DNA from: BS150m-G50 sp964501185 [NCBI: uncultured Bacteroidia bacterium]
GTDB lineage: Bacteria > CAIWAD01 > BS150m-G50
Direction of reading: 5' to 3'
Length of the DNA: 37,503 nt
Assembly (NCBI GenBank): GCA_964501185.1
Contig: CAZCRT010000030.1
Coordinates: forward strand, 1-37,503
This document shows, in pieces, positions 1 to 8,832 of this stretch. The translations under genes were made by a program, and so were the position numbers. The notes beneath the pieces were generated by a model that saw only the letters and a program-made list of their open reading frames with translations, did not search any database and had not been told where the DNA came from. The first letter of the stretch is position 1, and every line of letters begins with the position of its first letter.

Positions 1-288
1 AATTTATTCTCTGCGCAATAACTTCAAATGATAGTTGCTTAATCGGCTGGGAATTGCTATTTTCAAAACCACTAAATCAGCCTCACTGTCAGGCAGACTA
101 TATTATAGATTAATAATACTTACTATCCCTCCAGTCCGGAGGGCACACTATTCTGACAAACATTTAGCAGTAATGTTTCTATACACTTTAGCGGGCTGAA
201 CAGCGCTACCTCTGTTGTTATTGCCAACCACAATAACTGATCGGGTAGTAGTCTGTCAGTTCTATGTTTAAACGACGAAGGAGGAAGT
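1..288. other. Gene-free leader region upstream of the subtilase operon
   Basis: No convincing gene is seen on either strand; open frames here lack ribosome-binding sites and family resemblance. The stretch is AT-rich over its first 120 bases. It holds a possible promoter at 35-63 and a 6-bp hairpin (CCCTCC 127-132 with GGAGGG 138-143, five-base loop) that is not followed by a T run and so is unlikely to be a terminator. It ends with a strong Shine-Dalgarno sequence (AAGGAGG, 278-284) serving the first gene. Confidence 0.6.
35..63 (+). promoter_or_regulatory. Possible promoter of the subtilase operon
   Basis: TTGCTT at 35-40 and TATTTT at 58-63 are separated by exactly 17 bases, which fits a sigma-70 promoter. 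The match is partial (about three of six and four of six consensus bases). It would give a 5' leader of roughly 220 bases. No better pair was found in the first 288 bases. Confidence 0.3.
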
Positions 289-708
289 ATGCGAAAGCAC
301 AGATGGGGATCAGTTCTTGCCGGTCTGCTTATTCTGAGTGTGGTGGCATCTTTGAGCGCTGCCGATAACTCAAAGACAGCTCCGCAGCTGCAGGATGAAC
401 CGGCTATTACACAGGCATTGAGGAATCTCGCCATTGAGCGAGACAGCTGGGCGCACGAATACGACTGGGGTGCTCGTGAGGAATATCCTCAACGTCTGTT
501 CGAGTTCAATGAGCAGATGCAATGTTTTCAGCTGGAGCAGCTGCAGTTGCAACTGGAGCTTTACCGCCTGCAAGGCGATGATGTTGCCTTCAGCCGTACT
601 GAACGTAACATCGACCAGCTGATCAACGGTATTGAAGCGACACCACAGAACCTGCCAAGGGAGTTACCCGTTGAAGAAGATGATTCCCTGGAAGGAGGCA
701 CACGATGA
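289..708 (+). CDS. Small exported helical protein of unknown function
   Basis: I do not recognise this 139-residue protein. It starts with a clear signal peptide (basic MRKHR, hydrophobic residues 9-23, small residues at the predicted cleavage site near Ala24/Ala25), so it should be periplasmic or secreted. The mature part is dominated by a Gln/Leu/Glu-rich amphipathic helix at about residues 64-96, then a GDD turn and another short helix, and an acidic tail. The start follows a strong AAGGAGG ribosome-binding site. Its stop overlaps the next start by four bases (ATGA), so translation is coupled to a second, similarly built protein and then to the large subtilase. The architecture (helix, GDD/GND turn, helix, Pro-rich segment) resembles that of the next gene, suggesting distant paralogy. 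It may help fold, inhibit or anchor the protease; that is inference from position. Confidence 0.72.
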   Translation: MRKHRWGSVLAGLLILSVVASLSAADNSKTAPQLQDEPAITQALRNLAIERDSWAHEYDWGAREEYPQRLFEFNEQMQCFQLEQLQLQLELYRLQGDDVAFSRTERNIDQLINGIEATPQNLPRELPVEEDDSLEGGTR

Positions 709-1202
709 AACGACTACTACAGATTGCAACCGTCTCATTGCTCAGCGGCCTCTTAATGACCGCGATTGGCAATGAACGCGATACCGGTGCCGGTTCTTAT
801 GATGATACCGGCATTCCGGAAGTAAGCGAGGTTCAGGCTGAAGCCACTGCCGGCACAGACCTGTACAGTTATCAGGCTTCCGATGCCCTGCTGCAACTGC
901 GGTCCGACTGGGATGCCCGTTTCAGCGTCCTGGAAGCTGAACTGTTGCTGGAAGAGGATTATGCCAGACAGGAAGCCATGGAACGGGAATTGTCGGCACT
1001 TCAGGCGGAATTCCAACGGGCTGAGCTGGAGCTGCTGCTGGCGGAAGCCATCGCAGACGGCAATGATGAATACGCCCTCAAACTGCAGGATGTGATAGAT
1101 CATGGCCTCTCTCCGATCAACAATCCCTATCCTGAAGTAACGGTACAGAGGGATCCTGTCACCGGCAATGCGCTTTCCGGTGAGGAAGGGGGTGCAAAAT
1201 GA
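705..1202 (+). CDS. Second small exported helical protein, likely paralogue of the first
   Basis: An unrecognised 165-residue protein with a signal peptide at residues 1-20 (MKRLLQ, hydrophobic core, cleavage after LMTA). The mature N-terminus is acidic and disordered-looking. Residues 60-115 form a long Leu/Glu-rich amphipathic helix with heptad character, then a GND turn at about 119-121, a short helix and a Pro-rich tail. This follows the order of features in the upstream protein, with similar spacing from a DY/EY pair to the turn. Start and stop both overlap neighbours by four bases (ATGA), placing it in a tightly coupled three-gene unit with the subtilase. No catalytic motif is visible. 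A periplasmic chaperone, inhibitor or structural partner of the protease is plausible but unproven. Confidence 0.72.
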   Translation: MKRLLQIATVSLLSGLLMTAIGNERDTGAGSYDDTGIPEVSEVQAEATAGTDLYSYQASDALLQLRSDWDARFSVLEAELLLEEDYARQEAMERELSALQAEFQRAELELLLAEAIADGNDEYALKLQDVIDHGLSPINNPYPEVTVQRDPVTGNALSGEEGGAK

Positions 1203-4200
1203 GAAGACTGACAATACTGCTGACAATCACTCTGCTGTGCGGACTGACACTGGCCCAGGCAACGGAACTGGCGCCGCGGATGGTTTTTGATAAATACAGT
1301 TTTGCTGAGGGTGTCAATCCTGAGGCGCGTGACCTGACCCGTTTAATTGTAAAGTTCTTTGACGAGGATATGGTCAGGCTGAATGAGAGTGAACTGATTT
1401 CACAACGTGGTGCTGATCTGTCCATGACCAGCTATTTTCTGCAGTCTCACCCGGAAGTAACACTCCGGCTCTACATGCAGATGACCTCAGAGGCGGAGTA
1501 TCAGGAGCGTACTGCCCGTGTTGAAGCAAAATCAGGAAAGGATCTGGTAGATCTTTTCAGCTTCCATGTTTTTGAACTGGCAGAACCACCAGCGGACCCG
1601 CGGGCGTTGCTGGCGGAGATCCTGCTGGCTCCGGAAGTAGAGATCGCTTATTACGAGTCCATTCCGGTTGATTTCACCTGTACCGATATCGATCAGACCA
1701 CTCCGGATTATGAGGCGGGTCAGACTTATCATGATGCGGCTCCGCTGGGCACAGACCTCGATTACGCACAGGCACTGTTTGGAGCGGACGTAGTTGATGG
1801 TTCTGGTACCGGCGTCTGGACAGGTATTTTTGAGCGGGGTATGCAGATTACTCATGAAGATGTAACCCTGGGATTTGTCGCTACCCTGGGTACACCTGAC
1901 TCGAACAATGACCATGGTACAGCCGTAATGGGTATTCTGGGTGCCTGTGATGATAACAACGTCGGCATGCTGGGATATCTGGCTGATCAGCAGATGCGCC
2001 TCTATCAGCGTAACAGCGGTTCTTACGGATCTGTTGCTGAAATCTACGATGAAGCAAATGCTGACCTGTTACCCGGAGAACTCACAAATTCCTCCTGGGG
2101 ATATTTTGCTGATCCGATGCCGGACGGCCAATCCTGCCCCTGTAACCCCGGTCAGAACGGCGTCGTGGCCTGTGAGTATGATCCAGGTGTCAAAACCGCA
2201 ATCGAGGCTGGTGTTGCCGATGGTATCCACTATTTCCTGGCAGCCGGTAACGGTTGTGTCGACCTGGATGACGGTGTATTCGGGACTCTCTTCCAGTGGT
2301 CCACAGAAAGCGGATCGGTATATGTCGGTGGTTCCGAATCACCGGTAGTTGGAAATGGTCATGATCCCCGTTGCTATACAAACTTTGGCAGCCGGGTAAC
2401 CAGCTACGGTTGGGCTCAGAGCATCTACAGTACCGGTTACGGCTATCTTTTCAGTGGCTGGGGTGACCGCGACGAGTGGTATGACAATGATTTCGGTGGC
2501 ACTTCCGGCGCCAGCCCCATGGTTGGTGGTTGTGGTGGTGTGCTGAATAACATCTGGCGTTCCGAGCATAGTGGTGATAATATCGGCCCCGCAACCCTGC
2601 GCAGCTGGCTGCAGATCAACGGCACACCCTGTAACGATCCATCTATTGAAATCGGTGTTCTGCCCGATCTTTTCGGTATCCTGGCGCCGGATGTGGCACC
2701 ATATCAGCCCGGAGGATGGGATGCAGACCTGGTGGTAAACAACACTCTTGGCGACCATACAGTTCCCGCCAACCTGTCACCCCTGCCAGCGGACACTTAT
2801 GTAGCCAATGCCTGGGTTAACTGGAGCCATTTCAGCCCGGCTGAACCGGGGCGCTCTGATGTTTACCGGGATGATGTAAGTCTCTATTGGGCCGCACCCG
2901 ATATCGATCCATTTACATACACATTTGTCAACGGTGTGGGGCACCAGTTCCGTGGTGGCAACCACTATCTGCGTCAAACCTGTGATGTTAACGATGTGCT
3001 GGCGGAAGGCAACGAAACCAATAACACCAGTGTGCATATGTATGTCTGGGATGGAATCATCCTGGCTGAGGGTGTACCACAGACCTACACTCGTGCCCCG
3101 AAGAAGGACCCGGAAGGTGTTTACTACTATGCCAAGGATGGCTTTACCAATGGTGGCAATTATGCCGGTTTCTGGGATGCCTACGGCGTGATGCCGACAG
3201 CTACCGGTAATTACAATGTATTCCTTCACAGCGTAGCGCCCAACTCTACTGACGGCTTCACTACCTACGAGTCATACTCAAGCAACACCAGCTTCGTAGA
3301 TTACGTGGGCTGCAACAACAATCAGACAGGATTGGGTGACTGGTTCAGTATCATCAACTACGATGACAACGATGAGAATTATACTGTCGAGGCGGATGCT
3401 GCGTCGGGAGATCACTACTTAGGTTCACCACCTGTCACACAGGAACTGGCAATCACTGAGTCGATTGACTCCGGTGAGATCCTCGATGTTTACGAGATGT
3501 ATCTGATAGCCGGTGAGGAAGTCTGGTTCCTGCTGGAGAACATCGGTGGCGACGCTGACCTCGCTGTGGGGATCTACGGGCCGGATCATGATTACTTTGC
3601 CCGTATGGATTATGACTGGAACTTCAACAGTGGCAGTTCCGGTGAATCAGAAAGCGGTGTCTTTACACCTGCTACTACAGGTTTCCATGGTCTGGTGGTC
3701 AGTAAACACTGGCGCTGGGAACTGGAGGAGTACGCCAACTACAACTTCTACTGGGGCCCCCCTGCCGGAGACCTGACACATACAGTCAGAAGCGGCTGGG
3801 ATTACGAGCTGGTTGCCCGTAATGATGGTGTTGGCAGCTATGGTGTACTGCCCGCCACACTCAACGAGGGTAACTCAGTTGCCGACAACGGATATCTCAA
3901 TATTGGAGATGGCTATTTCGGCCCCGGCTCTAACAGTGCCTTCTATCTTGATGGGCCACAGACAAGTGAATCAGGCAATTTTGTGGTCAATGTTGCACCC
4001 GGTGCTGAAACCTGGCTTGGCAACGAAGATCTGGGTTATGTCAAGGGCGGACGCCATGAAGTAGGTGCCAGGATCGACATCAACGCAGAGATAGCTGAGC
4101 AGCTGCCCGATGGTGAAAACAACAATCACTTCTACACGCAGTATAGCTGGGCGCCTTATATTTTGAGTAATCTCACTCCGGCCCTGCGCTCACCGGTTCC

Positions 4201-5314
4201 TAACTGGCATACTGACAACCCTGACTGGTCATCTCAACCGGGGTATAACCAGGATGGATATGCTTTTGGAACGGGTTTCTGGACCGCTGTAGGTTTCCTG
4301 CCGACCGATCCTGAAGATTTCTATGTTCTGTTGAATTACGACTACCATTCTACCGGATCAGAAGATGGTTTCCTGGGTAACCTGGATATGGGTTACTTCG
4401 GTGCCGGAAATGGTGGTTTCCTGGTGATGAATGGAAACAATCTTGGAAACAACCAGCTCAGAGATTTCGGGATAACCAATAACTGGGCATATCCGGCAAC
4501 ACCCTCTATCGGCAACTATGCTATCGAGGGATCGCAAAGCATCATGGATTGTTATCCTGACCAGCTGTATGGTACATTCACTATCCCTGCCGATCATGTC
4601 GTTCACTCCTATGACATTTATCTGGAAGCCGGCACCTATCCTGTCGAACTTGATGTTCAGTCCGGCGCCGATCTCGGTATTGCCATATTTGGACCGAGTA
4701 CCACCTATGGTGCTGTTGGTGACGCTCTGCTGTTCCTGAACAGTGGTGGTGCAGGTGTGGATGAATCAGGGAGTCTGGATGCTGCTGAGCTGGGATGGCA
4801 CGGTATAGTGATCTACAAAACCGGATTCGCTGACCTGGCCCTGGACGGTGACTACACCTTCATCGTTGGTGAGGAGGTGATAGTCCCCCGCGAACCCAAG
4901 CCTGTTGATGACCTGACGATTATTCCTGTGGACCTTGACCCAAGTGATGACTACTACGTATTCGATTATGTCTTCAGTGACGTTGTCGAGGACATCTACG
5001 GTGATCCGCTGGTCGTCGATCATTACAACTTCTACTGGGCCTGGGAGCCTTATGATACTTTCCCGGGGGACTGGTTCTATCTTGCATCGAATACCGCCAG
5101 TGAGTTCCTTGGTGTTCCATGCTATATCGTTATGGACAATAGCCTCTATGTACTGGTTACAGCCGTGGATGAGGATGGTGTGATGAGCGTAATTATTGAT
5201 GACAAAATCTCAATTCACCATGAATCTGAACTGAATGGCATAGCACAGCCTATGGGTGTTCTCCCGTTACAGAAACAGATTCCGGAAACTGGCAATCTGC
5301 CTGTCGATAACTGA
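1199..5314 (+). CDS. Large secreted subtilisin-family (S8) serine protease with CARDB/PPC-like repeats
   Basis: A 1371-residue exported protease. Residues 1-20 are a signal peptide and about 25-160 look like a propeptide. The S8 catalytic domain spans about 175-500. The His motif is DHGTAVMGI (His239), the oxyanion Asn lies in AAGNG (Asn351), and the Ser motif is GGTSGASP (Ser436). At the place of the catalytic Asp the sequence reads GIFERGM, giving Glu212. Downstream are two copies of a module of about 359 residues, each beginning GWD and holding a CARDB-like beta domain (with NETNN or ENNN) followed by a PPC-like beta sandwich (GDADLAVGIYGP in one, SGADLGIAIFGP in the other). A fibronectin-III-like domain follows at about 1230-1335. 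There is no transmembrane anchor or obvious sorting signal at the C-terminus. It is co-translated with two small exported proteins. Role: probably extracellular protein degradation. Confidence 0.85.
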   Translation: MRRLTILLTITLLCGLTLAQATELAPRMVFDKYSFAEGVNPEARDLTRLIVKFFDEDMVRLNESELISQRGADLSMTSYFLQSHPEVTLRLYMQMTSEAEYQERTARVEAKSGKDLVDLFSFHVFELAEPPADPRALLAEILLAPEVEIAYYESIPVDFTCTDIDQTTPDYEAGQTYHDAAPLGTDLDYAQALFGADVVDGSGTGVWTGIFERGMQITHEDVTLGFVATLGTPDSNNDHGTAVMGILGACDDNNVGMLGYLADQQMRLYQRNSGSYGSVAEIYDEANADLLPGELTNSSWGYFADPMPDGQSCPCNPGQNGVVACEYDPGVKTAIEAGVADGIHYFLAAGNGCVDLDDGVFGTLFQWSTESGSVYVGGSESPVVGNGHDPRCYTNFGSRVTSYGWAQSIYSTGYGYLFSGWGDRDEWYDNDFGGTSGASPMVGGCGGVLNNIWRSEHSGDNIGPATLRSWLQINGTPCNDPSIEIGVLPDLFGILAPDVAPYQPGGWDADLVVNNTLGDHTVPANLSPLPADTYVANAWVNWSHFSPAEPGRSDVYRDDVSLYWAAPDIDPFTYTFVNGVGHQFRGGNHYLRQTCDVNDVLAEGNETNNTSVHMYVWDGIILAEGVPQTYTRAPKKDPEGVYYYAKDGFTNGGNYAGFWDAYGVMPTATGNYNVFLHSVAPNSTDGFTTYESYSSNTSFVDYVGCNNNQTGLGDWFSIINYDDNDENYTVEADAASGDHYLGSPPVTQELAITESIDSGEILDVYEMYLIAGEEVWFLLENIGGDADLAVGIYGPDHDYFARMDYDWNFNSGSSGESESGVFTPATTGFHGLVVSKHWRWELEEYANYNFYWGPPAGDLTHTVRSGWDYELVARNDGVGSYGVLPATLNEGNSVADNGYLNIGDGYFGPGSNSAFYLDGPQTSESGNFVVNVAPGAETWLGNEDLGYVKGGRHEVGARIDINAEIAEQLPDGENNNHFYTQYSWAPYILSNLTPALRSPVPNWHTDNPDWSSQPGYNQDGYAFGTGFWTAVGFLPTDPEDFYVLLNYDYHSTGSEDGFLGNLDMGYFGAGNGGFLVMNGNNLGNNQLRDFGITNNWAYPATPSIGNYAIEGSQSIMDCYPDQLYGTFTIPADHVVHSYDIYLEAGTYPVELDVQSGADLGIAIFGPSTTYGAVGDALLFLNSGGAGVDESGSLDAAELGWHGIVIYKTGFADLALDGDYTFIVGEEVIVPREPKPVDDLTIIPVDLDPSDDYYVFDYVFSDVVEDIYGDPLVVDHYNFYWAWEPYDTFPGDWFYLASNTASEFLGVPCYIVMDNSLYVLVTAVDEDGVMSVIIDDKISIHHESELNGIAQPMGVLPLQKQIPETGNLPVDN

Positions 5315-5341
5315 TAACCGGGCAATTGGAAGCTCATAACT

Positions 5342-5380
5342 ATAGAGCCCTGTCTGCATTTGCTGACAGGGCTCTATTTT
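5342..5380 (+). terminator. Strong rho-independent terminator between convergent operons
   Basis: A perfect 13-bp stem (5342-5354 with 5365-5377) encloses a ten-base loop and runs into TTTT at 5377-5380. It lies 27 bases after the subtilase stop. On the minus strand the same stem sits about 30 bases past the TonB receptor stop but is followed by fewer Ts, so it may work weakly in that direction too. Confidence 0.85.
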
Positions 5381-5410
5381 AAGAATCCCAGTGTGGGAGA
5401 AAGCAGTTTT

Positions 5411-7834
5411 CTAGAAGCTGTACCTGGCCTCCAGCATTGTCAGCCGACGTGAAGGTGGTGAGCCGATCATTTGATACATGCGGCTGTCCAGCAGGTTTTC
5501 CACATTGAGCAGTAATGAAAGTTGGGGGTTGAACCGATAACTTGCAGCCAGGTCCCATAGCGAAAAACCTCCCAACGGCCCGGGATCGAGATAGTAAGGA
5601 TTACCAGCCGCCGGACCCGCCGGAACAGTTCCCTCACCTGCTTCAGTAGCCGACCATAGACCGGTCACAAAATCATATGCTGCTACCTGGCGCAGTGACA
5701 GATCAATATCCAGACCATTCCATATCAGATTACTGGCGTTAAGACCGAGGCTCCACTTCCATTCCGGTGTGTTGAAATAGAAGTTACTCCAGTAGGGTGC
5801 ATCACTGGTAGCAAGTTTCTCATCCCTGGCTGTAAGAAAGCCGGTGTCATCAATCCAGGAGATTGACCCCTCAATGCCGATACCAGATGTAACCTGATAT
5901 GAGAGACCCAGATCAAATCCAGCCAGATCCACCTGCCCGAAATTAAGGTAAGTGAGTAGTGGGTATTGCGAATCGAGGGAGGTATTACCCATGCTGACAG
6001 CTGAACCAACAGGAATGAAACCACTGATGAAATTCTCATAATGACTCCGGTAGTAGCTGACATCGACGAAGAGCTCCGGCAGAGGTGTGCCCCGATAACC
6101 GTATTCGACCGTCTGATTGATCTCCGGCTGCAGTGGATCAATAGTACTGCCATCAGCCAGAGTGAACCCGAGTCCATTGCCACACTGATAGCGTGATTCA
6201 GGCCCTGCCGGAACAAAAATATAGAGATACTGCTGGGCTACTGAGGGTGCCTGGAAAGCGCGGTTCCAGGTGACACGTAGTTTACCACGCAGACCACTCC
6301 AGGAAATTCCCAGACGCGGTGAAAACTGACTATCATAATTGTTGTGTGTATCGTAACGAAAGGCGGTAGTCAGGGCCAGCAGAAATGGAAGCTCCCTTTC
6401 AATCTGACCATAGATACCTGTCTGGTCGATCACAATCTCATTACCGGTAACCTCACCTGAAAGGGGATCCACACCTCTATCCAGCAATACAGTGCGTTCG
6501 CTTAAGGGTAGTTCCCGCTCGGCGCTGACTCCACCGATCATATTGAACCCCAGCCAACTCGCATTAGTCTGCAACTCCCCGCCAAAACGCCGGGAACGAT
6601 CTGTCAGGTTAATGTTCGTTATCACATCTTCGGCACTGGCCCCGGTCAGAATCTGCAGTTTTGCTCGAACATCCTCCTGGTAGTAATCACCGGAATGATT
6701 GACTGTGCCATGAAGACGCGCGAAAAACCGGGGATGCGTAGATTGACAGAACCAGTTCTGTATTACCCAATCCTGCAATATATTGTGTCCGATGTTAGTA
6801 GCATTGCGGGTAGAGAAAGTATACCAGCCATAACCGGCTCCCAGTTCCAGGCGTGGAGTCACTTCGTAATAAGCGGCTGTATTGAAACGGGTATGTTGAA
6901 TAGGGCTGTCATTGCCCTCTACGGTATACTCAGCTTCATCCATAGCACCATCTTCATTCAGATCCAGCCAGTAGGTACGGTTATCATCCCAGTCGCTGCC
7001 CTGCAGGTGTTCCATATTGATCTTTCCGGACAGGGGGCCATGTGCGGCCGCGTAACGCCCACGCATCGTAAACAGATTGTTTTCACCTGTGCCCAGAACC
7101 AGAGTGCCACCCTGCGAATCACGAGGGTGCCGGGTGATAGCATTGAGCAGGCCATTGTGAGCATTGGGGCCATATAGTGCAGAGCTGGGGCCGGTTACAA
7201 TCTCCACTTTCTCCAGGTCCTCCCGAGGTGTCATTGTCATGTGTCCGGCGGAAAGGCCGTTTCCTGCCAGCATGCTGTTCATACCATCAGTCATCAGCTG
7301 GAAACGGTAGTTGTAACCGGTCATGAAACCCCGCGCATTAATACCGACACCATCGATACCGGTACGATAGGTGTGAATACCTTTAACGCTCTCCATGGAA
7401 TTCGCTATTGAGTAGCCGTTCAAACGCTGCAACTGTGTTCTGGTAATGACCTCTACGTTCCCTGGAGCATCCAGAAGTTTCTGGGGACGACGAGTAGCGG
7501 AGATAACCACCTCCTCACCTGCTATCGCACCTGATTGCATCACGAAATCCATTGAACTGTTTCCTTCTGCTACTGTGACCATCTTACTGACGGAACGATA
7601 ACCGAGGTAGGCAGCTACAATCAGGTAGTTACCATCCGTTACTCCACTGATCACATATTGGCCATCCTCACGAGCAGAGGTGCCCAGAGCTGTGCCGTCA
7701 AGCCAGATATTGGCCCCGGTCAACACCTCACCGGATTCACCCAGTACCTGGCCGGTAATGTTTCCGGCTGTTGCTGACTGTATCACACTCAGCAAAAAAA
7801 CTCCTGTCAGAATTGCATTCTTCAGCTGGTTCAT
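5411..7834 (-). CDS. TonB-dependent outer-membrane receptor
   Basis: A TonB-dependent receptor of 807 residues that imports scarce ligands across the outer membrane using TonB energy. A signal peptide (residues 1-23, ending SATAG) precedes a carboxypeptidase-regulatory-like beta domain (about 24-105, with GANIWLDG and DGNYLIVAAYLGYRS). A TonB-box-like EEVVISATR leads into the plug domain (about 115-235). A long beta-barrel follows, ending in Phe (ARYSF), as expected for BAM-dependent insertion. I chose the start at 7834 because it follows GGAG at good spacing and gives a clean signal peptide; an in-frame ATG nine codons upstream adds a poor N-terminus. It is the last gene of the tetR-ABC-prenyltransferase operon, 43 bases after the prenyltransferase stop. 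The ligand cannot be read from sequence. No cobalamin-riboswitch-like leader is visible. Confidence 0.9.
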   Translation of the reverse strand: MNQLKNAILTGVFLLSVIQSATAGNITGQVLGESGEVLTGANIWLDGTALGTSAREDGQYVISGVTDGNYLIVAAYLGYRSVSKMVTVAEGNSSMDFVMQSGAIAGEEVVISATRRPQKLLDAPGNVEVITRTQLQRLNGYSIANSMESVKGIHTYRTGIDGVGINARGFMTGYNYRFQLMTDGMNSMLAGNGLSAGHMTMTPREDLEKVEIVTGPSSALYGPNAHNGLLNAITRHPRDSQGGTLVLGTGENNLFTMRGRYAAAHGPLSGKINMEHLQGSDWDDNRTYWLDLNEDGAMDEAEYTVEGNDSPIQHTRFNTAAYYEVTPRLELGAGYGWYTFSTRNATNIGHNILQDWVIQNWFCQSTHPRFFARLHGTVNHSGDYYQEDVRAKLQILTGASAEDVITNINLTDRSRRFGGELQTNASWLGFNMIGGVSAERELPLSERTVLLDRGVDPLSGEVTGNEIVIDQTGIYGQIERELPFLLALTTAFRYDTHNNYDSQFSPRLGISWSGLRGKLRVTWNRAFQAPSVAQQYLYIFVPAGPESRYQCGNGLGFTLADGSTIDPLQPEINQTVEYGYRGTPLPELFVDVSYYRSHYENFISGFIPVGSAVSMGNTSLDSQYPLLTYLNFGQVDLAGFDLGLSYQVTSGIGIEGSISWIDDTGFLTARDEKLATSDAPYWSNFYFNTPEWKWSLGLNASNLIWNGLDIDLSLRQVAAYDFVTGLWSATEAGEGTVPAGPAAGNPYYLDPGPLGGFSLWDLAASYRFNPQLSLLLNVENLLDSRMYQMIGSPPSRRLTMLEARYSF

Positions 7835-7877
7835 CTTAACTCCGAATTTAAATTGGCTCAATAATGTCAGTATGTAT

Positions 7878-8768
7878 TCAGGACCAGTATGTACCCATTA
7901 TCAGCAGCAGGCCATTGAACAGGTAGATACGGCGGATCATATAACCCTTCGCATCGAGAAGTCGCCAGTCTTCCGACAGCTGCACCTTTTTCCACATGCG
8001 GTAGAAAACAGGCAGTGTCAACCAGGCCAGCAGTGATAGCCATCCCAGTTGTCCGGTAAAATACAGGGCAGTAATACTTCCATAGATGGCTAACCCGAAC
8101 AGCGGCAGGATTCTGCCTGCGAGTGGATTTCCCAACCGCACAACCAGGGTTCGTTTGCCGACTGCTGTATCACTTGCCAGATCAGGCAGGTTTTGAAAGT
8201 AGAGAATCGTGGCCACCATCAACCCTATCGGTAGTGAGAGCCAGAAGGCGGACCAGGCGGGGTGCCCTGTCAGGACCCAGTAAGTACCTACCACCATCAC
8301 CGGCCCCATATTCAAACCTGCACCAACTTCTCCAAATCCGCGCCACCCGTAGCGAATGGGTGGCGCCACATAAAACAGACTGCTGAAAAACGCCAGCAGA
8401 ATCAGACTCCAGAGGCCCCAGACAGACTGGCTGGCTGTCAGCCAGACCGCTATCAAAAAGGCCAGGCCGAAGAGTGTAATTGTTGCGATTACAAGTGACC
8501 GAAGTGTGATACGCCCTTCCTGAATTACGCGGGAACCACCGGTAGCACTTCCTTCATCAGCTCCCTGCAGGTGATCGAAACAGTCGTTAGCCAGGTTAGT
8601 AGCCAGGTGAACCATGAATGCACCCAGATTGATTACCAGGAACAGCCATGGTCGCCAGATTGATTCCCGTCCGGCCAGTACAAATCCCGCTGTTAACGGG
8701 ACCAGAGTAGCGATATAGAAGGGGGGGCGGCTGGCTTGAAGCCAGGCTTGCCAGCTGTCGCGTCGCAT
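7878..8768 (-). CDS. menA: UbiA-family prenyltransferase, MenA-like (1,4-dihydroxy-2-naphthoate polyprenyltransferase)
   Basis: A 296-residue integral membrane prenyltransferase. Enzymes of this family attach a polyprenyl chain to an aromatic acceptor; MenA uses 1,4-dihydroxy-2-naphthoate to make demethylmenaquinone. The first Asp-rich motif is NDCFDHLQGAD (residues 61-71), which binds the Mg-diphosphate. The second is NLPDLASDTAVGKRTL (193-208), followed by VVRLG, a pattern typical of MenA-type enzymes. The N-terminal RPPFYIATLVPLTAG also fits. Several hydrophobic helices cover the rest. The start follows AAGGA. It lies 64 bases after the ABC permease and 43 bases before the TonB receptor, on the same strand, which links prenylation to import. 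Acceptor specificity is inferred; another UbiA-family activity is possible. Confidence 0.82.
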   Translation of the reverse strand: MRRDSWQAWLQASRPPFYIATLVPLTAGFVLAGRESIWRPWLFLVINLGAFMVHLATNLANDCFDHLQGADEGSATGGSRVIQEGRITLRSLVIATITLFGLAFLIAVWLTASQSVWGLWSLILLAFFSSLFYVAPPIRYGWRGFGEVGAGLNMGPVMVVGTYWVLTGHPAWSAFWLSLPIGLMVATILYFQNLPDLASDTAVGKRTLVVRLGNPLAGRILPLFGLAIYGSITALYFTGQLGWLSLLAWLTLPVFYRMWKKVQLSEDWRLLDAKGYMIRRIYLFNGLLLIMGTYWS

Positions 8769-8832
8769 TGGCTTTCCTTCTGGTCAAAAAACATACTGTA
8801 AGCTGTAATACAGGTTGCTGCCCTGAACTCGT

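Noticed and set aside
127-143. Hairpin CCCTCC/GGAGGG as a terminator
   Set aside because: The stem is only six base pairs and is followed by CACACTA instead of a T run.
123-434. Minus-strand open frame overlapping the first small protein gene
   Set aside because: It has no ribosome-binding site or family resemblance, and it is antisense to a gene with a strong ribosome-binding site and signal peptide.
5263-5311. IPETG near the subtilase C-terminus as a sortase signal
   Set aside because: No hydrophobic segment or basic tail follows, and sortase anchoring is not expected in a Gram-negative cell with TonB receptors.
7835-7877. Cobalamin riboswitch in front of the TonB receptor
   Set aside because: The gap to the upstream gene is only 43 bases and has no room for such an element, so a BtuB assignment has no support here.
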